Part shown: one piece after another, positions 1 through 4,939 of the stretch
How positions within the stretch are numbered: the stretch's first letter is position 1
Layout of the letters: every line of letters begins with the position of its first letter
Source of the DNA: Candidatus Saccharibacteria bacterium UBA2834
GTDB taxonomy: Bacteria > Patescibacteriota > Saccharimonadia > Saccharimonadales > Saccharimonadaceae
Length of the DNA: 6,028 nucleotides
NCBI GenBank assembly: GCA_002351365.1
Contig: DEGE01000019.1
Coordinates: 2,597 to 8,624, forward strand
Direction of reading: 5' to 3'
Position numbers and translations under genes: made by a program
Notes under the pieces: model-generated
Databases searched by the model: none
What the model was told of the DNA's origin: nothing
The model's input: only the letters and a program-made list of their open reading frames with translations

Positions 1-133
1 TGGCGCCATTGGCTACAGGCCCAGCTCAACCTCTCGCCCCGATTGCAGATACTGCAACGGAACCGGCAAGGTTACGCACGTCTTCGGACCCGAAACTGAT
101 TGCCCTTATTGCAGAGGTACCGGCAAACAGTAA
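1..133 (+). CDS. 3' end of a gene with two DnaJ-type CxxCxGxG zinc motifs (partial)
   Basis: The gene runs in from the left edge, with codons in register from base 2, and ends at TAA 131-133. The visible 43 residues hold CRYCNGTG and, 14 residues further on, CPYCRGTG, two copies of the C-x2-C-x-G-x-G motif of the DnaJ cysteine-rich domain. Such a pair normally coordinates one zinc ion. The protein ends right after the second motif (GTGKQ), so the zinc knuckle forms the C-terminal tail. That is unlike DnaJ, where a long substrate-binding region follows. It is therefore probably not DnaJ itself but a protein with a short DnaJ-type zinc-binding tail. The residues before the motif (RPSSTSRPD) look like a flexible linker. 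The rest of the protein is outside the window, so no function can be given. Confidence 0.72.
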   Translation, partial: GAIGYRPSSTSRPDCRYCNGTGKVTHVFGPETDCPYCRGTGKQ

Positions 134-150
134 GTAAGCCAGCCCACCGT

Positions 151-253
151 CCAACCTGACGCCCATTTGCGTTAGACGCCGTCCTTGGAGCTCATTCGCT
201 CCTCCGTCACTAAAAAGAAGCTCGCCCAACCTTCCTTGCGCCCATTCGCGCAA
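151..253 (+). repeat. Three degenerate repeat units, each CCnnCC plus a stem-loop
   Basis: Three 24-base units start at 151, 179 and 230. Each begins with CCnnCC and continues into a short hairpin: TGACGC/GCGTTA (157-162 with 169-174, one G-T pair), GGAGC/GCTCC (187-191 with 198-202) and TTGCGC/GCGCAA (236-241 with 248-253). The loops are CCATTT, TCATTC and CCATTC. The shared core, GC[CT]CATT[CT]GC, falls at 161-170, 190-199 and 240-249. The stems differ while pairing is kept, which is the pattern of a conserved RNA structure. The third unit lies inside the terminator at 224-278. The units could be read from the plus strand, as a 3' UTR of the zinc-motif gene, or from the minus strand, where GGAAGG/GGACGG links the hairpins. 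I do not recognise a known RNA family. Confidence 0.55.
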
Positions 254-278
254 CTGGAAGAGGACGGGCTCTTTTTTT
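224..278 (+). terminator. Rho-independent terminator with nested stem
   Basis: GCCC (224-227) pairs with GGGC (266-269). CTTCC (231-235) pairs with GGAAG (256-260), and the inner TTGCGC/GCGCAA hairpin caps the structure. A run of seven T follows at 272-278. It would end transcripts coming from the zinc-motif gene. Internal loops in the outer stem make it imperfect, but the T run after GGGCTC is convincing. Confidence 0.6.
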
Positions 279-322
279 ATACCAAAACCGCGACGCGCCA
301 CTTGTGCGCGTTTTTTGGTATA
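278..322. repeat. Inverted repeat holding divergent promoter-like boxes
   Basis: TATACCAAAA (278-287) is perfectly complementary to TTTTGGTATA (313-322). Inside lies a second pair, CGCGC (294-298) with GCGCG (306-310), followed by six T (311-316). The right arm carries the TGGTATAAT promoter of the first small RNA. The left arm, read on the minus strand, gives TGGTATAAA (284-276). The element could be a pair of outward-facing promoters, a terminator-like hairpin, or both. Confidence 0.55.
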
Positions 323-324
323 AT
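316..324 (+). promoter_or_regulatory. Extended -10 promoter TGGTATAAT for small RNA 1
   Basis: A perfect TATAAT (319-324) is preceded by TG one base upstream (extended -10). Transcription should begin near 331. No start codon follows at the usual short distance. Instead a hairpin and a strong terminator come within 80 bases, so this promoter appears to drive a noncoding RNA. Confidence 0.7.
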
Positions 325-330
325 CATATT

Positions 331-400
331 AAAGAGATGTAGCTCTAGAAACCACATCTCAAGGTTGTTTTGGTAGCTAGCGCAAGCTAGCTACTTTTTT
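331..400 (+). ncRNA. Candidate small RNA 1 (about 70 nt, CUAGAA loop)
   Basis: The unit is bounded by an extended -10 promoter and an intrinsic terminator and has no credible reading frame. The RNA would fold into a 5' hairpin, GAGATGT (334-340) with ACATCTC (354-360). Its 13-base loop contains CTAGAA (345-350). The linker AAGGTTGTTTTG follows, then the terminator stem. The same order (hairpin with CTAGAA in the loop, linker with GGTT and GTTTTG, then a 9-bp terminator stem with a 4-base loop) is found at 5457-5528 with unrelated stem sequences. This suggests two members of one RNA family. The sequence AGGTTGTTT (362-370) can also pair with AAACAACCT (407-415), just past the terminator. The function is unknown. 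Confidence 0.6.
373..400 (+). terminator. Strong rho-independent terminator of small RNA 1
   Basis: A perfect 9-bp stem, GTAGCTAGC (373-381) with GCTAGCTAC (386-394), is closed by a GCAA tetraloop of the stable GNRA class. Six T follow directly (395-400). On the minus strand the stem is not followed by T, so it acts in the plus direction only. Confidence 0.88.
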
Positions 401-414
401 CTAAACAAACAACC

Positions 415-431
415 TAAGACACCATGCGGCG
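415..431 (+). repeat. 17-bp direct repeat, left copy
   Basis: TAAGACACCATGCGGCG recurs at 655-671 with two C/T differences (15 of 17 bases identical). The two copies bracket the promoter and the main folded domain of the leader RNA. They may be a relic of an insertion or duplication. Confidence 0.5.
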
Positions 432-506
432 CTCCCTAACTATAGATTAGCTACCAATAAAATAAAGCACGAGTACAATAAAAACCTCCATCCCCGATGC
501 TTAAGA

Positions 507-515
507 TGTTATAAT
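507..515 (+). promoter_or_regulatory. Extended -10 promoter TGTTATAAT of the restriction-modification leader
   Basis: TG-T-TATAAT with a perfect hexamer at 510-515 matches the other promoters in the window. The expected start, about 521-522, coincides with the first base of the 16-bp closing stem of the leader RNA, which supports the prediction. I see no other TATAAT on the plus strand before the methyltransferase, so this is probably the only promoter of the restriction-modification genes. Confidence 0.68.
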
Positions 516-654
516 TAAATTGTCTTAAATCAATTTAATAATTTGCACTTAGGCTACAATTCTGCACTTGTGGCAGCGTTTTGAAACAACCCGTAAATCC
601 GGGAAGATTCATCGCTCCGGTTAGGCTGTTTCAGTCTAAGTGCAGAAATTGATT

Positions 655-671
655 TAAGACATCATGCGGTG
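655..671 (+). repeat. 17-bp direct repeat, right copy
   Basis: TAAGACATCATGCGGTG is the partner of 415-431. It overlaps the 3' closing arm of the leader RNA (646-661) and the 5' arm of the following hairpin (659-666), so it takes part in the RNA fold as well as being a repeat. Confidence 0.5.
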
Positions 672-716
672 TAATGTTCCCGGATTCATGATGTAACCGG
701 CAATTCGATTTCGAAC

Positions 717-747
717 AAGACATCGCAAGATGTCTTATTTTCTTTTT
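717..747 (+). terminator. Intrinsic terminator or attenuator before the methyltransferase
   Basis: AAGACATC (717-724) pairs perfectly with GATGTCTT (729-736) around a GCAA tetraloop. A T-rich tract follows (738-741 and 743-747, broken by one C). The 5' arm is repeated exactly at 656-663, giving the 3' arm an alternative partner that would break the terminator. Transcripts must read through here to reach the methyltransferase unless an unseen promoter lies in the next 30 bases. Confidence 0.72.
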
Positions 748-755
748 GAAAGTTG

Positions 756-780
756 TGGCGCTAAGAGTCAGGAGGCGCCA
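756..780 (+). promoter_or_regulatory. Ribosome-binding site in a hairpin loop, deciding an AUA start
   Basis: TGGCGC (756-761) pairs with GCGCCA (775-780). The loop carries most of a perfect Shine-Dalgarno AGGAGG (770-775), and the last base of the right arm is the first base of the proposed AUA codon. Four bases separate AGGAGG from AUA. The hairpin could hide or present the start region. Confidence 0.6.
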
Positions 781-1925
781 TAGCACGCGAAAAATTTGCG
801 AATGCGAGCCATAGGCAAAAATACGGCCAGTTCTTTTCTCCGCAAAAACTAGTAAATAAATGTATTTCATTAATCAATAACAAGAATGGCAGATTATTAG
901 AGCCATCTTGCGGAAATGGGTCCTTTAAAAAGCTAAAAAGTAACAACTCTGTATTTATTGAAATAGATGGCGATGTAGTTACGGATAAAGATGTGCTTAT
1001 TATGGATTTTTTCGATTATCCGGTAAGCGAAAAATTTGACACCATAATAGGAAACCCACCTTACGTAGACAATTCATTATTCACCCCAAAACATAAAACC
1101 AAAATAAAAGTCCAAGCCAACTTATATTTATACTTTATTGAAAAATGCATTGACCATCTCAAAGATCATGGCGAATTAATATTTATCGTCCCGAGAGATT
1201 TCATAAAACTTACCTCTGCAAAAACCGTCAATCAGCTCTTGTTTAAAAAAGGCACAATAACAGATTTTTATGATTATGGTGACGAAAAGCTCTTCGATGG
1301 AGCGTGCCCAAATGTTTGTATTTTCCGTTTCGAAAAAGATAACTTTTCAAGAAAAACGCAAACTTTTGATGGGCTATTTAATTTTATTGAAAATGACGGC
1401 CTAATATCTTTCGTTAATGAAAAACAAAAAGAAAGATTGGGTGATTACTTCGACATAAAAGTTGGCGCAGTTAGCGGAGCAGATAAATATTTCCAGAACG
1501 ATAACGGCATCGAGTTTGTATGCTCTAAAACTAGAGCTAATGGAACGCTCAGAAAAATGATTTATCAAAAATACGATAAATCGTTAGAGCAATACAAAGA
1601 CATCCTCATAAAACGAGGAATAAAAGCATTCGATAAAGACACTTGGTACATGTGGGGGCGGCCGGTCGATTTCAGAGAGGGTAGCCCAAGAATATATGTA
1701 AACTGCAAAACTAGAATCGAAAAACCATTCTTTATAAATCAGTGCGAAAGATGGGATGGCTCCGTTTTGGCACTTTTCCCGAAAAAGGATATCGATTTAC
1801 AAAAAGCTACTGACGCACTCAATGGTATTGACTGGAATGCGCTCGGATTCATGACTGGCGGCAGATTCCTTTTTGCCCAGAAATCTTTAATGGAGGCTCC
1901 TATCGATGGAACGATATTTGGATAG
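780..1925 (+). CDS. Gamma-class N6-adenine DNA methyltransferase of a type II system
   Basis: This 381-residue protein transfers a methyl group from S-adenosylmethionine to adenine N6 in the recognition site, protecting host DNA from the partner endonuclease. Motif X is YGQFFSP (residues 15-21). Motif I, the cofactor-binding loop, is LLEPSCGNGSF (39-49), followed by acidic E61/D63. Catalytic motif IV is NPPY (92-95). A later strand reads GELIFIVPRDF. The C-terminal half is the expected target-recognition region. The order X-I-IV is that of the TaqI/Eco57I-type group. The reading frame opens after TAA 762-764 and has no ATG, GTG or TTG before motifs X and I. ATA 780, behind AGGAGG, is the only sensible start. 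The first ordinary start (GTG 993) would remove both motifs. The stop overlaps the endonuclease start by 20 bases. Recognition sequence unknown. Confidence 0.88.
   Translation: MAREKFANASHRQKYGQFFSPQKLVNKCISLINNKNGRLLEPSCGNGSFKKLKSNNSVFIEIDGDVVTDKDVLIMDFFDYPVSEKFDTIIGNPPYVDNSLFTPKHKTKIKVQANLYLYFIEKCIDHLKDHGELIFIVPRDFIKLTSAKTVNQLLFKKGTITDFYDYGDEKLFDGACPNVCIFRFEKDNFSRKTQTFDGLFNFIENDGLISFVNEKQKERLGDYFDIKVGAVSGADKYFQNDNGIEFVCSKTRANGTLRKMIYQKYDKSLEQYKDILIKRGIKAFDKDTWYMWGRPVDFREGSPRIYVNCKTRIEKPFFINQCERWDGSVLALFPKKDIDLQKATDALNGIDWNALGFMTGGRFLFAQKSLMEAPIDGTIFG
1892..1896 (+). promoter_or_regulatory. Shine-Dalgarno GGAGG of the endonuclease gene
   Basis: GGAGG lies within the methyltransferase coding sequence, nine bases before ATG 1906, and fixes that start. 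Like the methyltransferase, this gene has a strong Shine-Dalgarno site, in contrast to the apparently leaderless genes around it. Confidence 0.75.
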
Positions 1926-2568
1926 CATAGTCTCCTACCTAAAAGAGAATCCAGTAGTCCTATCAAACAACAGTGACGACGGAAGAGTAAATTCCATAGA
2001 GAACGAAAACGAGTTGCTAGACCATCTCGACAAGTCTCCATTTGGTGCAATAATTGAAAGACCACAAATACGCGCCTGGTATGATTTCTCGATTCAGGTC
2101 AATCAAAAAAGTATTTATATAAATATTAAGGTATCGGATTTAACAAATAGTGCCGCAGATAATCTTTCATCAAAGCAAGGAATGGGATATGCACTTACAG
2201 GCATAACAGACCTGCCAGACAATTGGACGGATTTTAACCAAATAATTAGCCGTAATATTCGAAGTGGTTTCGATTACTATTTCCTAGTCGTTAATAAGAG
2301 AGCAACAAACGATGTATTCTGGACATCATTAAAGCGAATCGAAAAACTTCAACCTAATGGAAACAATCTACCATTTCAATGCAATTGGAAAAGCAACAGA
2401 AATTGGTCCAGTAGAAGCGAAGAAGAGGCGATCGAATACATTTTAAAAGTTTATCTAGACAGCTGGAATAAAAAAGTTCAAGGCTATCCAGGAGAAATAA
2501 AAACCTTACTTCAAAGAGGAGAGATTCATTCGATGATGCATTACGGAAACACTTTCGCACATTATTGA
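1906..2568 (+). CDS. Probable type II restriction endonuclease
   Basis: This 220-residue protein is encoded directly behind the methyltransferase with a 20-base overlap, the usual arrangement of a translationally coupled restriction-modification pair. It probably cleaves unmodified DNA. A PD-(D/E)xK-like core can be proposed: E34/E36 in NENELLDHL, D60 in WYDFSI, then strand YINIKVS with N73 and K75. In that reading the usual acidic residue before x-K is asparagine. MspI is a known enzyme with D, N and K in these places. A middle segment (GMGYALTG, residues 92-99) and a tryptophan- and asparagine-rich segment (PNGNNLPF and NWKSNRNW, 150-167) may serve DNA recognition. There is no signal peptide or membrane segment. 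The assignment rests on context plus this motif. Recognition site unknown. It ends at TGA, next to the helicase stop. Confidence 0.68.
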   Translation: MERYLDSIVSYLKENPVVLSNNSDDGRVNSIENENELLDHLDKSPFGAIIERPQIRAWYDFSIQVNQKSIYINIKVSDLTNSAADNLSSKQGMGYALTGITDLPDNWTDFNQIISRNIRSGFDYYFLVVNKRATNDVFWTSLKRIEKLQPNGNNLPFQCNWKSNRNWSSRSEEEAIEYILKVYLDSWNKKVQGYPGEIKTLLQRGEIHSMMHYGNTFAHY

Positions 2569-4875
2569 TTATTTATATCTTTCTTCTCGTCCAGCTCTCA
2601 CTGCAGCATATAGTTCATCAACAAATTTACTGCGACGCCTCATATTCGTATCGCGGAATAAAATAACCTTATAACGAGAGCGAGTTAAAGCTACATAAAA
2701 GACTCGCCGTTCTTCTGCATCCGCAATGCCTTCATCGACTGGTTTTCGTTGAAAAATATCCTCAATCCAGAATGTTGGGCGATTCTCGCTCGGGAAGCTT
2801 GCATTAAGACCAATCAGAAAAGTCCAATCGGCCGTCAGGCCTTTTGATTTATGGATCGACATAGCGTCAAATTGAAAGTCAGGAAAGTCCGTCAATGAAA
2901 CTTTAGTACCTAATTCTTTACGATAATAGCCGTCACCATAATCAAATAACTGCTTAATAACGCTATTTGTACGTGATAATACTAGGATGGAGTCATTCGG
3001 TCTTTGTTTATGTATTTGAATAATGGCACGCCTTAGCGCAGCAAATTCGTCGTGCATCGATTCTTCATGTTTGTTTCCAGAAAAATCGACAAACACAAAT
3101 GGGTCCGCAATATTTTTATCCGAGCGTAAATCTTTTTTAATCTGGCTCGGATTTCGCATAATGAATTGACCAGCATAATCAATCAGGGACTGGGAATTAC
3201 GGTATGTTTTCGTAATTTTAAACAATTTTGCACCCTTGAAGTATTTCTGGAAATTGTAAACATACTCAATTCTAGAACCAGCAAAAGAATAAATCGTCTG
3301 CCAATCATCGCCGACAGCTAAAAGTTTTGCGCCGCTTCTGCTTACAGTCGCATTCGCCAAAGCATAGCGATCAGACGAAATATCCTGATACTCATCAACA
3401 ATCACATATTTGTAATTAAAATGAGTTTCATCGAGCGTGTTTACATATTTTCGTGCGTAATAAATCATGTCCGAAAAATCAAAACCAACCCGATCTTCTT
3501 CGCGATGAATCTTCTTGCCATAATAAATATAGAATTTTCGAATTTGTTGATATTGCGCCTGCATCAAAGATGCATTTTCAATGTCATTACATTTTTCTAT
3601 TCTTTCGTTGACGAGCGCATCAAAATCCTCTCGCACGTCAGAAGCCTTAACTTTGTCAATTACTCGATAGAAGAAATTCTGGAGTCGATAGAATTCTGCT
3701 AATTCATTGCGATTAAGAATCGTTTCATATATTTCAGCATCACTGCGTCGTTTGTCTGTTCTAATACCGTAGTTATTCAACTCTCGTTCAAGCACATCCA
3801 AATAATCTATTTCTCTGGAATAATCGAGCGCTATAAAGTTTGTTTTATTTTCCTTATGAAACTTTTCTTTAATTTTTCGAATTCGTTCATAATCTTGGTC
3901 TGTCGGATTCTCTGAATTCGATAACCCAAAATACTCAATGTAATATTTATTGCCACCAATAGTTAAAGTAAAATCGGGCCGATAAGTATTCGCATCAGGC
4001 AAAACTTCGTCATAAAGCTCCTCATAACTATAATCAATACAATGTTCGAATAACCAGTTGGCGATTCTCGCCTCGCCCTTAGATTTAACTCTTTCACCTT
4101 TTAACGTACGCGGAGTTGCGTTATTAATATCAAAACTGACGCGACTGTCGATTACTTTGCGGATATCTTTCGTCTCGCTCTTACGATGCTCCTTATATGC
4201 CTCAAAATACTCATCAAAATTTGCATAATTCTGATAGTTTTCTTTTAAAAATGGACCATAGATATATTCGTCACCAGTAGTTTCCTCATTAAATAAGTGC
4301 ATAAACTTAGATAGATTATCTGGAGAAGAATAAATTTCTTTCTTTAAATAATCTATAAAAATTCTCCGGCGCAAATTATCTTCTACAACATAACATTTTT
4401 TACCCGTGAATACTTGGCGCACGTATCTTAAACCCAAAGAATGAAAGGTCGTAACATCGGCTGGAATATTTAAATCTTCATTGATACGATCGCGCAATTC
4501 CTGGACATCGCGATTTGAATAACTCATAACTAAAATATCGCGTGGATCTATATGTTTTATGTCGACCAAATATTTTACTTTCGCCGTCATAGTCGTCGTT
4601 TTGCCAGTTCCAGCGCCAGCGATGATTAATGCGCGATCCTCATCAGCCAAAATCGCATTTATCTGTTCATCATCCAATTTAATATTCGGGTTCACATCGT
4701 CTAAAATATGGTCAAAATAATCTCGATATTTTTCGCGCTGAATTTTAAGAACCGATTCATTGTATTCGTCTAGGTTGAAGTCCGAAACCTTATCTTTCAC
4801 GGCCTCAAAAAGGGCATAGGAGATATATTCATTCTTTGATTTCTTCAGTTCAAAAAGCTCAATGTCTCCACCCAT
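2569..4875 (-). CDS. HelD-like (helicase IV) SF1 helicase with inserted PD-(D/E)xK-like domain
   Basis: This 768-residue ATP-dependent 3'-5' DNA helicase of the UvrD/Rep group has all core motifs. These are LDDEQINAI (67-75), Walker A AGAGTGKTT (86-94), TTFHSLGL (142-149), motif II VDEYQD (493-498), motif III AVGDDWQTIYSFAG (520-533), motif IV TYRN (557-560), motif V SIHKSKGLTADW (673-684) and motif VI EERRVFYVALTRSR (721-734). GDDWQxIY and NPxQxKK resemble E. coli helicase IV (HelD). Between TTFHSLGL and motif II it carries an extra domain (about 264-350) with GEARIANWLFEH, RPDFTL (D301) and YYIEYFG (E314), the pattern of a PD-(D/E)xK nuclease fold; the usual lysine is not evident. E. coli HelD lacks this insert. 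A role in DNA repair, or as a defence partner of the adjacent restriction-modification genes, is possible. The start has a TATAAT nine bases upstream. Confidence 0.9.
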   Translation of the reverse strand: MGGDIELFELKKSKNEYISYALFEAVKDKVSDFNLDEYNESVLKIQREKYRDYFDHILDDVNPNIKLDDEQINAILADEDRALIIAGAGTGKTTTMTAKVKYLVDIKHIDPRDILVMSYSNRDVQELRDRINEDLNIPADVTTFHSLGLRYVRQVFTGKKCYVVEDNLRRRIFIDYLKKEIYSSPDNLSKFMHLFNEETTGDEYIYGPFLKENYQNYANFDEYFEAYKEHRKSETKDIRKVIDSRVSFDINNATPRTLKGERVKSKGEARIANWLFEHCIDYSYEELYDEVLPDANTYRPDFTLTIGGNKYYIEYFGLSNSENPTDQDYERIRKIKEKFHKENKTNFIALDYSREIDYLDVLERELNNYGIRTDKRRSDAEIYETILNRNELAEFYRLQNFFYRVIDKVKASDVREDFDALVNERIEKCNDIENASLMQAQYQQIRKFYIYYGKKIHREEDRVGFDFSDMIYYARKYVNTLDETHFNYKYVIVDEYQDISSDRYALANATVSRSGAKLLAVGDDWQTIYSFAGSRIEYVYNFQKYFKGAKLFKITKTYRNSQSLIDYAGQFIMRNPSQIKKDLRSDKNIADPFVFVDFSGNKHEESMHDEFAALRRAIIQIHKQRPNDSILVLSRTNSVIKQLFDYGDGYYRKELGTKVSLTDFPDFQFDAMSIHKSKGLTADWTFLIGLNASFPSENRPTFWIEDIFQRKPVDEGIADAEERRVFYVALTRSRYKVILFRDTNMRRRSKFVDELYAAVRAGREERYK

Positions 4876-4884
4876 GACATTTTA

Positions 4885-4893
4885 ATTATATCA
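4885..4893 (-). promoter_or_regulatory. Extended -10 promoter TGATATAAT of the helicase gene
   Basis: On the minus strand TGATATAAT ends nine bases before the ATG at 4875. The expected start of transcription, near 4878, leaves a leader of about three bases, so the helicase mRNA should be leaderless. No Shine-Dalgarno sequence precedes the ATG. Confidence 0.75.
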
Positions 4894-4913
4894 AAGCGCT
4901 CATGCCTTATCGA

Positions 4914-4927
4914 GCAAAGTCTTTTGC
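4914..4927. promoter_or_regulatory. Palindrome overlapping the Nudix promoter, possible operator
   Basis: GCAAAGTCTTTTGC has the arms GCAAA/TTTGC and ends inside the TG of the extended -10 at 4925. A repressor bound here would block the Nudix promoter and sit close to the divergent helicase promoter. Short palindromes of this kind also arise by chance. Confidence 0.25.
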
Positions 4928-4933
4928 TATAAT
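4925..4933 (+). promoter_or_regulatory. Extended -10 promoter TGCTATAAT of the Nudix gene
   Basis: TATAAT (4928-4933) ends six bases before ATG 4940, placing the transcription start at or next to the A of the start codon. The message should be leaderless. It diverges from the helicase promoter within a 64-base intergenic stretch. Confidence 0.8.
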
Positions 4934-4939
4934 CACCTT

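Larger units (their letters stand above)
521..747 (+). ncRNA. Structured leader RNA upstream of the restriction-modification genes
   Basis: The RNA opens with TGTCTTAAATCAATTT (521-536), which pairs perfectly over 16 bp with 646-661. Continuing inward, GCACTTAG (545-552) pairs with CTAAGTGC (636-643). Inside are a small hairpin CTGC/GCAG (562-565 with 573-576) and a stem TGAAACA/TGTTTCA (582-588 with 627-633). Downstream, ACATCATG (659-666) pairs with CATGATGT (687-694). The loop of that hairpin holds TTCCCGGATT (677-686), perfectly complementary over 10 bp to AATCCGGGAA (596-605) in the first domain, a likely pseudoknot. A terminator ends the RNA. Several arms have two possible partners, as in a switch. 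It lacks the signatures of riboswitches, T-boxes, tmRNA, RNase P or SRP RNA that I know. It could be an attenuating leader or an independent RNA. Confidence 0.6.

Noticed and set aside
151..253. CRISPR array, because of three similar units
   Set aside because: The units are too degenerate and unevenly spaced (28 and 51 bases), with no spacers, and there are no cas genes.
26..301. 91-codon minus-strand reading frame over the zinc-motif gene and the hairpin units
   Set aside because: It is antisense to a frame with clear CxxCxGxG motifs and to structured RNA, and it shows no recognisable domain. The proposed minus-strand promoter lies inside it, not before it.
521..661. Retron msr-msd, because inverted repeats bound a folded RNA
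   Set aside because: No reverse transcriptase is present. The downstream genes are a methyltransferase and an endonuclease.
331..747. Known riboswitch, T-box, tmRNA, RNase P or SRP RNA
   Set aside because: None of the conserved core sequences I know for these classes is present on either strand.
993..1925. GTG 993 as the methyltransferase start
   Set aside because: It would delete motif X and the cofactor-binding motif I, both well encoded just upstream in the same frame, and it has no Shine-Dalgarno site.
1739..2065. 108-codon minus-strand frame across the methyltransferase/endonuclease junction
   Set aside because: It is a shadow of two well-supported genes on the plus strand and carries no motif.
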